NCBI RefSeq assembly: GCF_007859935.1
Contig: NZ_SJPO01000012.1
Span: 62,001 to 126,000 of the forward strand
From: Posidoniimonas polymericola
Lineage (GTDB): Bacteria > Planctomycetota > Planctomycetia > Pirellulales > Lacipirellulaceae
Direction: 5' to 3'
Length of the DNA stretch: 64,000 nt
In this document: one piece after another, positions 15,074 through 24,346 of the stretch
How the letters are laid out: every line of letters starts with the position of its first letter
Position numbering within the stretch: the stretch's first letter is position 1
The notes under the pieces: generated by a model
Seen by the model: only the letters and a program-made list of their open reading frames with translations
The model's database searches: none
Told to the model about the DNA's origin: nothing
Program-made: the position numbers and the translations under genes

Positions 15074-17997
15074 TTTCGCCCGTTCGCTATTGTCGCTCCC
15101 GCCAGATTTGCATCAAGGCCGCAAGGGAGCCCGTAGCTGGCGGCGAGCAGTTTGATCGGGTGCAGCGTCGGCCGCGGGCTGGCCTGGCGCATCTGGATGG
15201 CGCAGGTCGAGCACTCGGAGACCGACAGGTCGTAATTCCCCGTCCGCAGCTCCGTCAGCAGCGGCAGTCCGGCCCGCAGGCTCCGCCGGTAGTTTTCTTT
15301 CCGCAGCCCGAACATGCCCGCCATGCCGCTGCAGCCCTTCTCGAGCTGCTTAACGCGGAGCTGCGGGATCAACCGGAGCAGGTTGCCGGCGGGCGCCCCA
15401 ATGCCCAGCGCCCGGACATGGCACGGCACGTGGTACGCCACGCGGCGGTCGATCGGGTGCAGGTCGAGCTTCAGGCCACCCCGCTGGTGCAGCTTCCAGA
15501 GGTAATCGCACGCCTCGTGGGTGCTGTCCGCGACCAGCTGAGCGTCCTCGTCGTGGTCGAGCAGCTGCAGGTACTCGTGAGTCAGGGCGAGAACCGCCGA
15601 CGGCTCGGTCGCGACAATCGCGTAGCCCTGCCGGGCGAGCTCGGCGAGCGCCTCGACGTTGCGGCGGGCGATCTTGCGGGCGGCGTCGACCGCCCCCTGG
15701 CTGTACAACGCCATGCCCGACTGCTCCTGCTCGCCCGGCGCCACGACGCCGACTCCGTTGTGGCGGAGCACGGCGACAAAGCTCTCGGCGAGCTGCGAGT
15801 CGTAGTAGTTGGCGAAGGTGTCGACAAAGTAGGCGACCTTCTCAACCGCGCCCGGCACCGGCTTGCTCAAGCGCTTGCCGGCCGACCTCAGGAAGGGGCG
15901 GGCCGCAAACCGCGGCAGCTTGCGGCCCTCGGCGATGCCGAGCGTCCGGGCGAGGACCCACCGGGCACGGCGGTCATCGATCAGGAGGTTCATCAGGGTC
16001 GCGAACCGCGAGCCGATCTGGCTCAGCAGGTCCATCCGCGTCAGGCTCCAGTCCCGCGGGCGGAGGCCGTTCTGCTTGATGTGGGCCGCCTTGGCCTCGA
16101 CCATCATCCTCGGGATGTCGACCTTCGCGGGGCACTCCAAGCGGCACTGGTGGCAGTGCACACAGAGGTCGGCCACCTCCCGAGCGTCGTCGTGTCTGAG
16201 CGCGTCCGGCGGGAGCTGCCCGGTCAACACGCCACGGACCAGGTTTGCTTTGGCGCGGGGCGAGGCCTCCTCCCGGGGCGCGAAGCGGAAGATCGGGCAC
16301 ATCCGCACCGCCGGCGAAAGCGTCCGGCAGCCCGCGCAGCCGTTGCACGCCCAGGCGGCCTCGTTCAACTCTTCACGGGTCCAGTTGAGGCTCAGCTCGA
16401 CCAGCGAGTGCCCTTCTTCGGACGGCTTGGCGAGCTCTGATGGTCGGAAGTTCTGCGTGACCCGCTCGCCCGGCGTTGGGATGATCTTGCCCGGGTTGAG
16501 GATCCCGTTGGGGTCGAACGCCCGCTTCAGCTCGCGGAACACGTTGATCAGCGGCCCGTGCTGGCGGCGGAGAAACGGTGTGCGGCTGAGGCCGTCGCCG
16601 TGCTCGCCGGCGACCGTGCCGCCCAGCAGCCAGACCTTTTCGTACAGCTCGCTGGCGAGCAGCTCGAGCCGCCGCGCGTCCTCCTTGGTGCGGAGGTCCA
16701 GCAGCGGCCGGATGTGCAGCTGACCGTGCGCGGCGTGCGAGAACAACGAGGCGGTAATCTGCTGCCGCTTGAGCACGTCCTGCAGGTGCCGCACAAAGAC
16801 CGGCATCGCCTCGACCGGCACGGCGATGTCCTCGATGCAGGGCGCCGCGCGGCGGCGGCCCTTGAGCCCGTGCAGCGTCTGGGTGAACCGGCGGGCGAGC
16901 TGGCCAAGGAGCAGCTCGTCCTCCTCCTCCTGCGCGGCGTAGTAGCCGGCGGCCAGGCCGAGCTCGTTCCGCGCGAGCGCCACCACGCGGTCAACCTGGT
17001 GCTGCGTGTCCTGCTCGGTCTCGCCAAAAAACTCTAAGAGCAGCACCGCCTCGGCGGCCGCCGGGATGATCAGGTCGTACCGCACGTCCGACTCGCGGGC
17101 GATGGTCAGGTGCCGCCGGTCCATCAGGTCGCACGAGCACGGGCCGAGCGGCGTGATCTCGCGGACGCAGCGGACCGCCTTCTCCAGGCTGTCGAACATC
17201 AGCATTACGCGGCCGACCGAAGCGGGCAGCGGCAGGGTGCTGAGCTCGGCCTCGACAATCAGCGCGAGCGTCCCCTCGCTGCCGACCATCAGCTTGGTGA
17301 GGTCGACCGGGTCGGTCAGGGCGTGCTGCATCGCGTAGCCGCTGGCGTTCACCAGCGACTGCGGCTGGTTGGTCTCGATGACGGTGCGGTGCAGCTGGCC
17401 GAGCTCCTGGACCGACAACGCCAGCTCCGCCAGCCGCGCGGGGGGCGGGGCGTCGGTCGGCGGGGCGCCAAGCTCCAGCACCTCGCCGTCGGCCAGCACC
17501 ACCTTCATCGCGAGCACGTGGTCGCGGGCCGACCCGCACCACGGCCAGTGGCTGCCGCTGCCGTCAACGCTCAGCACGCCGCCGATGGTCGTGACCTCGG
17601 TGGTCGCCGGGTCGGGCCCGAAGACGCGGCCGTGCGCCGCCAGGGCGCGGTTGAGCTCGGCGTGCACGACGCCCGCCTGCACGCGGACGCTCTCCTCACC
17701 GACCCTGATGATGCGGCGCATGTGGCGGGAGAAGTCGATCACCAGCCCCTCGCCGACAACGCCGCCGGCGAGGCCCGAGCCGGCTCCGCGGGCGTGGACG
17801 GCGATGCCGTTCTCGTTGGCGTACCGCAGCGTGGTCGCGACGTCCGCCGTCGTGCGGGGCCGCACCACACCCAGCGGGGTTTTCTGGTAGATGCTGGCGT
17901 CGCTCGCGTACAGGCACACCGACAGCGGGTCGCAGTTTACCTCTCCCGCCAGCTGCCCGCGCAGGTCCTGCTCGATGCGTTGGCGGTCAGAATCCAT
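15070..17997 (-). CDS. FAD-binding and Fe-S oxidoreductase (GlcD-GlcF fusion type, YdiJ-like)
   Basis: 975 residues combining three parts. A PCMH-type FAD domain lies at about 1-220, with ARGAGSGLAGGVVG and LSVDGSGSHWPWCGSARDHV. The GlcD-type C-terminal FAD domain follows to about 500 (GTVAGEHGDGLSRTPFLRRQ, FDPNGILNPGKI). Two ferredoxin-like clusters come next, near 550 (CNGCAGCRTLSPAVRMC) and 611 (CVHCHQCRLEC), then a GlcF-like CCG region (YHVPCHVRAL and GCSGMAGMFGL). Relatives oxidise D-2-hydroxy acids such as D-lactate, glycolate or D-2-hydroxyglutarate; the substrate is not decided here. It is first in the operon leading into moaD. It is cytosolic or loosely membrane-associated. Confidence 0.9.
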   Translation of the reverse strand: MDSDRQRIEQDLRGQLAGEVNCDPLSVCLYASDASIYQKTPLGVVRPRTTADVATTLRYANENGIAVHARGAGSGLAGGVVGEGLVIDFSRHMRRIIRVGEESVRVQAGVVHAELNRALAAHGRVFGPDPATTEVTTIGGVLSVDGSGSHWPWCGSARDHVLAMKVVLADGEVLELGAPPTDAPPPARLAELALSVQELGQLHRTVIETNQPQSLVNASGYAMQHALTDPVDLTKLMVGSEGTLALIVEAELSTLPLPASVGRVMLMFDSLEKAVRCVREITPLGPCSCDLMDRRHLTIARESDVRYDLIIPAAAEAVLLLEFFGETEQDTQHQVDRVVALARNELGLAAGYYAAQEEEDELLLGQLARRFTQTLHGLKGRRRAAPCIEDIAVPVEAMPVFVRHLQDVLKRQQITASLFSHAAHGQLHIRPLLDLRTKEDARRLELLASELYEKVWLLGGTVAGEHGDGLSRTPFLRRQHGPLINVFRELKRAFDPNGILNPGKIIPTPGERVTQNFRPSELAKPSEEGHSLVELSLNWTREELNEAAWACNGCAGCRTLSPAVRMCPIFRFAPREEASPRAKANLVRGVLTGQLPPDALRHDDAREVADLCVHCHQCRLECPAKVDIPRMMVEAKAAHIKQNGLRPRDWSLTRMDLLSQIGSRFATLMNLLIDDRRARWVLARTLGIAEGRKLPRFAARPFLRSAGKRLSKPVPGAVEKVAYFVDTFANYYDSQLAESFVAVLRHNGVGVVAPGEQEQSGMALYSQGAVDAARKIARRNVEALAELARQGYAIVATEPSAVLALTHEYLQLLDHDEDAQLVADSTHEACDYLWKLHQRGGLKLDLHPIDRRVAYHVPCHVRALGIGAPAGNLLRLIPQLRVKQLEKGCSGMAGMFGLRKENYRRSLRAGLPLLTELRTGNYDLSVSECSTCAIQMRQASPRPTLHPIKLLAASYGLPCGLDANLAGATIANGRK

Positions 17998-18110
17998 AGG
18001 CGATAGCGTGGCGGTAGAAGTCGTAGTCGCGCGGCCTGTCGGGGCCCTGTTTCTCTAGATCGGCGCCCGCCCCGGCCGCCGCCACCGCCGACCGGCAGGG
18101 TCGCTCTGGG

Positions 18111-18743
18111 CTACTTGCCGTAAATCAGCGTCATGACCTCGGCCCGGCTCGAGACGTTCGACCGGAACACGCCCTTCATCGCCGAGGTGACCGCCATGCT
18201 GCCCGGCTTCTTCACGCCGCGGATGGTCATGCACGAGTGGCTCGCCTCGATAACGACCGCCACCCCCTTTACGTTGAGCTCGTCGACCAGCATGTCGGCG
18301 ATCGCCTCGGTCATCCGCTCCTGCACCTGCGGCCGACGCGCGACGCTGTCGACCACGCGGGCCAGCTTGCTGAGGCCGACCACCCGGCCGTTGGGCAGGT
18401 AGCCGATGTGCGCCTTGCCGGAGAACGGCAGCAGGTGGTGCTCGCACATGCTGGTGAAACCGATGTCCTTGACCAGCACCATCTCGTCGTACTTCTCGGT
18501 GAAGAACTTCTCGAGGTGCACCCGCGGGTTCTCACGCAGGCCGGAGAACATCTCGGCATACATCCGCGCGACCCGCGCCGGGGTCTCCAGCAGGCCCTCG
18601 CGGTCCGGGTCCTCGCCCACCGCGGCCAGCATCTCGCGGACCGCGCTCTGCAGCCGGGGCATGTCGACGCCCGGGTAGGCGGCGGATGATTCGTCCCCGC
18701 CGCAGCACGCGGACTCGGGGTACTCTTGCAGGTGGTCCTTCAT
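18111..18743 (-). CDS. folE: GTP cyclohydrolase I
   Basis: The first enzyme of tetrahydrofolate synthesis, making dihydroneopterin triphosphate from GTP. The 210-residue product contains the zinc site with Cys and His in [20 protein letters not shown] and the second zinc cysteine in [25 protein letters not shown] and [12 protein letters not shown] are typical too. The N-terminus carries extra Cys (ESACCGG) of unknown meaning. The ATG at 18743 is used because residues further upstream are Arg-rich and unlike the family. It stands alone on the minus strand, 113 bp before the FAD/Fe-S gene start. Confidence 0.96.
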   Translation of the reverse strand: MKDHLQEYPESACCGGDESSAAYPGVDMPRLQSAVREMLAAVGEDPDREGLLETPARVARMYAEMFSGLRENPRVHLEKFFTEKYDEMVLVKDIGFTSMCEHHLLPFSGKAHIGYLPNGRVVGLSKLARVVDSVARRPQVQERMTEAIADMLVDELNVKGVAVVIEASHSCMTIRGVKKPGSMAVTSAMKGVFRSNVSSRAEVMTLIYGK

Positions 18744-18869
18744 GGCGCCGTTGTTGGTTCGTGTGGTCACTCTAGTCTCAAGGTTGCGGGGTTCGCAGGG
18801 ACCGTGGTGAGTAAGGTCGCCCGCGCTGTTGGGTCGAGAAGTACGCCGTTGCGGGCCGCGGCCCAAGAC

Positions 18870-19574
18870 TCAGTTGTTGCTGAAACGGGGTGGAAACGGT
18901 TCGTCGTCGCTGGCTGGGGCCCCGACCGCTTCGAGCAGCAGCCGGCACCTCTGCACCGCGTCCCCCTCGCCCAGCAGCCGCAGCTTCAACTCCGACGAGA
19001 TCGGCAAACTGTGCGCGGCCAGGTCGGCCACAGCGCCCAGCGCCGCGGTGCACGACAACGTGTGGGCAAGCTCCTCTGCCGCCGCGCCGCCCGCAATCTT
19101 GCCTTGCAGCAGCGAGACGATCTGCTTGCGGAGCGACTGCTGCTCGCGGACCGACTCGGCGTCGACCGACGAGGTCGACTCCTGCTCATGAATCAATTCT
19201 AGCCGCGAGCGGCGGTATGCCAGGGGGGGATCCAACTCCTCTTTCAGACGAACCCGCCGCAAACCGAGCAGCAGCAGGTTGTAGCGGCCCTCGGGCGTCT
19301 TGTGGTGCGAGATCACTTTGCCCAGGCACCCGACCTCCGACAGCGGCGGCCGGCCGGCGTAATCAGGCTCCCAGCCAGGGGCCAGCACCGCCATGGTGAT
19401 CAGCCCGTCGCTGGCGAGCGCCTCGGTCGTAAGGGCCACGTAACGCTCCTCAAACACATGCAGCGGGGTCACAACGTGGGGGAACGCCGCCACCTGCGGC
19501 AATGGAAACAGCCGCCCCACACCCGAGAACGTGTCTGGGTCGAACGGCGGATCGGCGGGCATCCAGGCGCTCAT
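18870..19574 (-). CDS. LON peptidase substrate-binding domain protein
   Basis: A 234-residue protein made of the Lon N-terminal (PUA-like) domain without the AAA or peptidase parts. Matching segments are LFPLPQVAAFPHVVTPLHVFEERY at the N-terminus (a typical LFPLP...P.HIFE.RY signature), GCLGKVISHHKTPEGRYNLLLLGLRRVRL in the middle, and a helical C-terminal half. The function of free-standing copies is unknown; they may bind substrates or partners. It lies 126 bp upstream of folE on the same strand. The ATG at 19574 (MSAWMPADPPF) is preferred to 19622. Confidence 0.88.
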   Translation of the reverse strand: MSAWMPADPPFDPDTFSGVGRLFPLPQVAAFPHVVTPLHVFEERYVALTTEALASDGLITMAVLAPGWEPDYAGRPPLSEVGCLGKVISHHKTPEGRYNLLLLGLRRVRLKEELDPPLAYRRSRLELIHEQESTSSVDAESVREQQSLRKQIVSLLQGKIAGGAAAEELAHTLSCTAALGAVADLAAHSLPISSELKLRLLGEGDAVQRCRLLLEAVGAPASDDEPFPPRFSNN

Positions 19575-19764
19575 CGCAGGTCGTGGGGAACAAGGCGTGT
19601 GAGGGCATCTTCCAACGCTCAAATCTAATTGTGAAAAGCACTTAGATCAAGTCGCTCGGGCCTGCGGCGCCTGCCCTCCGGCCGTTGACACCCGCCGCTG
19701 GGCCCCCAAAATGAGGCCTTCTCTGGCCGCCCCCCACGCCCCGCCCCCTGCTCTGAAAGTCATA

Positions 19765-20481
19765 ATGGGCAAGAAGAAAGCCACCTCAAAGGGCGCCTTA
19801 AAAGGCCCCGCCAAGCGGCCCTCACCCCCCACGCCGGCCCTCCCGGCGGACGAGCGCAAGTCGCAGGCCAAGCGGGTCGTGCGGCGGCTCAAGGCCGACT
19901 ACCCCGAGGCCCCGTGCGCCCTGGTGCACGAAACGCCCTACCAGCTGCTGATCGCCACGATCCTCTCTGCCCAGTGCACCGACGAGCGGGTTAATATCGT
20001 TACCGAGAAGCTGTTCGCCACGCACCCCGACGCGCACGCGATCGCCAAGATGCCGATCGCCAAGCTCGAGAAAGCCGTGCAGAGCACCGGCTTCTTCCGC
20101 AACAAGGCCAAGAACGTCAAAGCGTGCTCGGAAGAACTGGTCGAGAAATTCGACGGCCAGGTCCCCGAGGACCTGGACACTCTCGTTGGTCTGGCGGGCG
20201 TTGGCCGCAAGACGGCCAACGTCGTGCTGGGGACCGCGTTCAGCATCCCCACCGGCGTGGTAGTCGACACCCACGTCGGGCGGCTGAGCCGCAGACTCGG
20301 CCTGACCGCTCAAAAAGACGCCGTGAAGGTCGAAAACGACCTCATCGATATCCTGCCCAAGAAAGAGTGGATCGACTTTTCGCACCGCATGATCCATCAT
20401 GGGCGAGCGGTCTGCAACGCACGGAAGCCCGATTGCGGAGCCTGCTCGATGCAGAAGTTCTGCCCGCAGATCGGGGTCTGA
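19765..20481 (+). CDS. nth: Endonuclease III
   Basis: A DNA glycosylase/AP lyase that removes oxidised pyrimidines. In 238 residues it has the helix-hairpin-helix LVGLAGVGRKTANVVLG with catalytic lysine K149, the catalytic aspartate D168 in VVDTHVGRLSRRLGL, and the 4Fe-4S ligands C217, C224, C227, C233 spaced C-x6-C-x2-C-x5-C. A Lys/Pro-rich leader of about 30 residues precedes the fold and may add DNA contact. The ATG at 19765 is taken since residues before it are not family-like. dcd starts 58 bp downstream on the same strand. Confidence 0.96.
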   Translation: MGKKKATSKGALKGPAKRPSPPTPALPADERKSQAKRVVRRLKADYPEAPCALVHETPYQLLIATILSAQCTDERVNIVTEKLFATHPDAHAIAKMPIAKLEKAVQSTGFFRNKAKNVKACSEELVEKFDGQVPEDLDTLVGLAGVGRKTANVVLGTAFSIPTGVVVDTHVGRLSRRLGLTAQKDAVKVENDLIDILPKKEWIDFSHRMIHHGRAVCNARKPDCGACSMQKFCPQIGV

Positions 20482-20539
20482 CAAGAACCTGCGAACCACG
20501 AAGTTCGGGCCCCGACGTCCCAACAAACCAAAGCCACTC

Positions 20540-21097
20540 ATGATTCTCTCCGGCAACGAAATCCGGCGGCGGCTCGGCGGCGACCTTCAGATCACGCCGT
20601 ACGACGAGGCGAACCTCAATCCCAACAGCTACAACCTCTGCCTGCACAACGAGCTGATTGTGTACGAGGAGGTGGTGCTGGACATGGCCAAGGAGAACCG
20701 CGTCCGCCGGATCGAGATCCCCGCCGACGGTCTGGTGATCAGCCCCAACCGGCTGTACCTGGGCCGCACCGTCGAGAAGACCACCACGCACAACCTGGTG
20801 CCGCAGATCGAGGGCCGCTCGTCGATCGGCCGCCTCGGACTGTTCGTGCACGTCACGGCCGGCTTCGGCGACGCCGGCTTCTCCGGCTTCTGGACGCTCG
20901 AGATCTCTTGTATTCAGCCGGTGCGGATCTACCCCGGCGTGCCGATCTGCCAGATCTTCTACCACGAACTCACCGGCGAGGTGAGCGAGTACACCAGCAA
21001 GTACCAGCACAACCGCGACATCCAGCCGAGCAAGCTGTTCCAGGAGTTCGGCGACGATCACGACCCGCAGCTGCCGCTGCAATTCGACAACAAATAG
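20540..21097 (+). CDS. dcd: dCTP deaminase
   Basis: Makes dUTP from dCTP for thymidylate synthesis. The 185-residue product starts MILSGNEIRRRL, and the nucleotide-binding and catalytic stretch reads GRSSIGRLGLFVHVTAGFGD followed by AGFSGFWTLEIS; the TLE glutamate is the expected catalytic residue. YTSKYQHNRDIQPSKL near the end matches the family's C-terminal lid. The length and trimeric-fold motifs argue for plain dCTP deaminase; a bifunctional form cannot be excluded by eye. The ATG at 20540 fits the known N-terminus. A 93-bp inverted repeat follows the stop. Confidence 0.94.
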   Translation: MILSGNEIRRRLGGDLQITPYDEANLNPNSYNLCLHNELIVYEEVVLDMAKENRVRRIEIPADGLVISPNRLYLGRTVEKTTTHNLVPQIEGRSSIGRLGLFVHVTAGFGDAGFSGFWTLEISCIQPVRIYPGVPICQIFYHELTGEVSEYTSKYQHNRDIQPSKLFQEFGDDHDPQLPLQFDNK

Positions 21098-21100
21098 CGG

Positions 21101-21193
21101 CTCAAGAACAACTTACTCCCCTTATCCCTCTCCTCCAAAGAAGGAGACGTTAGGTGAGGGGATAATAGATAAACTGCGGAAGTTGTTCTTGAG
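21101..21193. repeat. Large inverted repeat with inner palindromic core
   Basis: Perfect 14-base arms CTCAAGAACAACTT (21101-21114) and its complement (21180-21193) enclose a CCCTCTCC...GAGGGG-type core with a small CTCCT/AGGAG hairpin. It lies between dcd and nadE and could act as a terminator, but its nested form looks like a dispersed intergenic repeat. Confidence 0.55.
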
Positions 21194-21256
21194 TCCTTCC
21201 GAAGCAGTCACCGTCAGCCTCTCCACAAATCGGCCCTCGTAGCAAGCCATTCTGCA

Positions 21257-23248
21257 GTGAAACTCATCCGCCTAGGCGCCGCGTCCGTCAACCAAACCCC
21301 GATGGACTGGGACGGCAACCGCCGGCGGATCGAGTCCGCCATCGCCGACGCCCGCGCTGCCAATGTCGGCCTGCTCTGCCTGCCCGAGCTGTGCGTCAGC
21401 GGCTACGGCTGCGAGGACATGTTCTTCTCCACCGGCGTGCAGCAGGCCGCCTACGAGAACATGCTCGCCCTGCGGCCGGCGACCTCCGGCATGGCCGTGG
21501 CGGTCGGGCTGCCCGTGTTCTACGACTCGGCCCTCTACAACGCGTGTGCGCTGCTGGTCGACGGCGAGCTGGCCGGCATCGTCTGCAAGCAGTTCCTGGC
21601 GACCGACGGCATCCACTACGAGTCCCGCTGGTTCCGCCGCTGGACGCCCGGCGTCGTGAACCTGCTGGGCGACCCGATCGGCGACCTGCTGTTCGACCTC
21701 GGCGGGGTCCGCGTCGGGTTCGAGATCTGCCGCGACGCCTGGGTGGCCGACCGCTCGGGCCCCGGCCTCGCGCAGCGCGGAGCCGACATCATCCTCAACC
21801 CGTCGGCCAGCCACTTCGCCTTCGGCAAGCAAGAGACCCGCAAGCGGATCGTCATCGAGGGCTCCCGCGCCCAGTGCGTCAGCTACGTGCACTGCAACCT
21901 GTTGGGCAACGAGTCGGGCCGCTCGGTCTACGACGGCGACACCATCATCGCCAGCGGCGGCAAGATTGTCGCTAGCGGCCCGCGGCTCACCTTCGACGAC
22001 CACGTGCTCACCACCGCCGTGGTCGATGTCGACGCCGTGCGGCGGAGCCGGGCCCAGTCGTTCGACGCCGGCGTCACCCGCCCGCTGCCGCCCGACGGGC
22101 TGGTCGAGTGGTCGTTCTCGTGGCCCGACCCGGGCGCCGACGCGCCGGACGAGCACTGCGCTCCGCTCACCAACTGGGAGGCCGCCCCCGACCACAAGGA
22201 AGAGGAGTTCACCCACGCCATTGCGCTCGCCGTGTTCGACTACCTGCGGAAGAGCCGCACCAATGGCCTGGTCGTCTCATTGAGCGGCGGCGCCGACTCG
22301 TCGGCCGTGGCGGTGCTTTCGGCGATGATGGCCCGCTTCGCGGTGGACGAGCTCGGCATGTCGGCCGTGCTGGATAAGCTGCCAGCCGTGGCGACCAGCG
22401 CCGTGCTCGACGACTCCGCCACCGTGCGGGACCTGGTCGGCGGCCTGTTGAGCTGCGTCTACCAGTCGACCGCCAACTCGAGCGACGCCACCCGCCACTC
22501 CGCCCAGGCGGTCGCCGAGGGCGTCGGCGCGACGTTCTTCGACTGGAGCGTCGACAGCCTGGTGAACGACTACGTCAAAACGGTCGGCAAGGCAGTCGGC
22601 CGTGAGCTGACCTGGGAGGACGACGACATCACCCTGCAGAACATCCAGGCCCGCGCGCGAGGCCCGGCGGTGTGGATGCTGGCCAACCTGCAGGGCGCGC
22701 TGCTGCTGGCGACTAGCAACCGCAGCGAGGCCGCCGTCGGCTACGCCACGATGGACGGCGACACCTGCGGCGGGCTGTCGCCGATCGCCGGCATCGACAA
22801 GGCATTCCTGCGGCGTTGGCTGGCGTGGATGGAACAGGTCGGCCCCCGCGGCGTCGGCCCGCAGCCGTACCTCAGCGCGGTGAACGAGCTCGAGCCCACC
22901 GCCGAGCTCCGCCCCGCCGGCGCCGACCAGACCGACGAGGGCGACCTGATGCCCTACCCAGTGCTCGACGCGATCGAACGCTCCGCGATGCGCGACAAGC
23001 GGCTCCCGATGGAGGCCTTCCGCGCGGTCGCCGCCCAGTTCCCCGAGCACGACCGCACACAGATCGGCCGCTGGGTGATCCGCTTCTTCCAGCTCTGGAG
23101 CCGCAACCAGTGGAAGCGCGAACGCTACGCCCCCAGCTTCCACGTCGACGACGAGAACCTCGACCCCAAGAGCTGGTGCCGCTTCCCGCTCCTCTCGAGC
23201 GGCTACGAGAAAGAACTCGACGAGCTCGAAGAGCTGCTCCGCGATTAG
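21257..23248 (+). CDS. nadE: Glutamine-dependent NAD+ synthase
   Basis: The last step of NAD synthesis: deamido-NAD + ATP + glutamine to NAD. The 663-residue length fits the two-domain form. The N-terminal nitrilase-type glutaminase has E44 (LPELCVSGYG), K111 (IVCKQFLATDG) and C158 (GFEICRDAW). The C-terminal synthetase has the ATP-binding loop SLSGGADSSA at 341-350 and LLATSNRSEAAVGYATMDGD. The first codon is GTG at 21257 (read as Met), just before the conserved IRLGAASVNQTP. It follows the inverted repeat after dcd, and a dispersed repeat arm begins 16 bp after its stop. Confidence 0.96.
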   Translation: MKLIRLGAASVNQTPMDWDGNRRRIESAIADARAANVGLLCLPELCVSGYGCEDMFFSTGVQQAAYENMLALRPATSGMAVAVGLPVFYDSALYNACALLVDGELAGIVCKQFLATDGIHYESRWFRRWTPGVVNLLGDPIGDLLFDLGGVRVGFEICRDAWVADRSGPGLAQRGADIILNPSASHFAFGKQETRKRIVIEGSRAQCVSYVHCNLLGNESGRSVYDGDTIIASGGKIVASGPRLTFDDHVLTTAVVDVDAVRRSRAQSFDAGVTRPLPPDGLVEWSFSWPDPGADAPDEHCAPLTNWEAAPDHKEEEFTHAIALAVFDYLRKSRTNGLVVSLSGGADSSAVAVLSAMMARFAVDELGMSAVLDKLPAVATSAVLDDSATVRDLVGGLLSCVYQSTANSSDATRHSAQAVAEGVGATFFDWSVDSLVNDYVKTVGKAVGRELTWEDDDITLQNIQARARGPAVWMLANLQGALLLATSNRSEAAVGYATMDGDTCGGLSPIAGIDKAFLRRWLAWMEQVGPRGVGPQPYLSAVNELEPTAELRPAGADQTDEGDLMPYPVLDAIERSAMRDKRLPMEAFRAVAAQFPEHDRTQIGRWVIRFFQLWSRNQWKRERYAPSFHVDDENLDPKSWCRFPLLSSGYEKELDELEELLRD

Positions 23249-23264
23249 TCACATCCCCCAAAGC

Positions 23265-23320
23265 AGCCGGCGAGCTACGCCTCGGCGGTTTGCGGCTTGC
23301 CTAACCACAAAGGCACGAAG
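23265..23320 (+). repeat. Dispersed repeat, left arm of inverted pair
   Basis: This arm contains AGCCGGCGAGCTACGCCTCG plus GCGG, then a variable spacer and AACCACAAAGGCACGAAG (23303-23320). Both blocks recur as exact inverted copies at 24276-24332, so the pair brackets the PEP-CTERM gene. Confidence 0.7.
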
Positions 23321-23462
23321 CCACAAAGAAGACCAGCCAGAGGCACTTAGCCCTGCGATTCATCGCTGGGTAGGCCAGCCAACTGCGATAGCCCCTTCCG
23401 CGCGTTTCCGCTACGCTACTCCGGCGACAACCCGTATCCCGCGCCCGCTGGAGCCGAGCTTA

Positions 23463-24275
23463 ATGCGTGCCGTTATTGCCGCCCTTGCGATCCTCTTCGC
23501 TACCATGCTCGCGGCAAGTGCTGCCGCTAGCCTGATCCACTTCCAGAGCGAGATCTCTCTCTTGGATATCGGAGATGGACAGTTTTTCATCAACAACGAG
23601 AGAGTAATGGGAAGCTTCGTCGTGCGCGACGAGGCACTCACTTCCTATGAGGATGGCTCCCTTCGCTTCCGCTCGCAGATGATCACCGAATTCGAGATCG
23701 CGGGGGAGTCAGGGTGGTGGTTCCGAGCCAACCAGGGACTCGCGTCGACGACATGGGCCAACACCGGTCAACAAACACCCTCGGCCATCACTCCTTTTCA
23801 CCAGACTCTCGAGGTAGGGACGATCGAAACCGGCGTCCGCGAGATCTCCGCACCGTGGTTCTCAAACCAGAGCGGCATGAACATCGATATCGATGGCGAC
23901 GGGATTGTCGACGATCAGCCAGGCACGGGCGTCTTTGGACCGCCACCGCCAGGCTCCGGTCACCAGCCGACGCCGCTCGAGATACTTGCCTCTCCGCCGA
24001 TCCCTGCAACGGTCGAAACGACAGAGATTTCGGCGCCGGTAGTGCTAGAACCCTCGTTCAAGGTGAGCTTGGATGGTCTTGCACCAGGGCAGTACGGCGA
24101 ATCACATGAGGTTTGGGCTACATTCAACTTGCCGTCCTCGGAGGGCGAGTCGCGACAAATGCTCGTTTTGATTTCCGCGGTCACAACTACGCCCGAACCA
24201 AGCGTCGTGTCGCTACTCATTGGAGCCTGTTCATTGGCGCTCGCCGCGACAACGCGGCGGCGATCCTCTTCGTGA
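23463..24275 (+). CDS. PEP-CTERM sorting domain protein
   Basis: 270 residues. It starts with a signal peptide (MRAVIAALAILFATMLAASA) and ends with a PEP-CTERM signal: PEPSVVSLLIGACSLALAA followed by TTRRRSSS. Such proteins are recognised by an exosortase in the membrane and delivered to the outside; no exosortase is in the window. The middle part is not recognised; it has few Cys, one DIDGDGIVDDQ calcium-loop-like stretch and extended beta-type sequence. Third-position GC is visibly lower than in nadE or rlmKL. The stop codon directly touches the right repeat arm, and the left arm lies 143 bp upstream of the start, so the gene sits inside a repeat-bounded segment. Confidence 0.85.
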   Translation: MRAVIAALAILFATMLAASAAASLIHFQSEISLLDIGDGQFFINNERVMGSFVVRDEALTSYEDGSLRFRSQMITEFEIAGESGWWFRANQGLASTTWANTGQQTPSAITPFHQTLEVGTIETGVREISAPWFSNQSGMNIDIDGDGIVDDQPGTGVFGPPPPGSGHQPTPLEILASPPIPATVETTEISAPVVLEPSFKVSLDGLAPGQYGESHEVWATFNLPSSEGESRQMLVLISAVTTTPEPSVVSLLIGACSLALAATTRRRSSS

Positions 24276-24332
24276 CTTCGTGCCTTTGTGGTTCCAAAAC
24301 CCCGCAGCCCGCCGAGGCGTAGCTCGCCGGCT
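24276..24332 (-). repeat. Dispersed repeat, right arm of inverted pair
   Basis: This is the inverted copy of 23265-23320: CTTCGTGCCTTTGTGGTT (24276-24293) and CCGCCGAGGCGTAGCTCGCC then GGCT (24309-24332). The 18-base and 24-base blocks are exact; the spacer differs. It starts on the first base after the PEP-CTERM stop. Confidence 0.7.
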
Positions 24333-24346
24333 ACCTTGACGACTCC

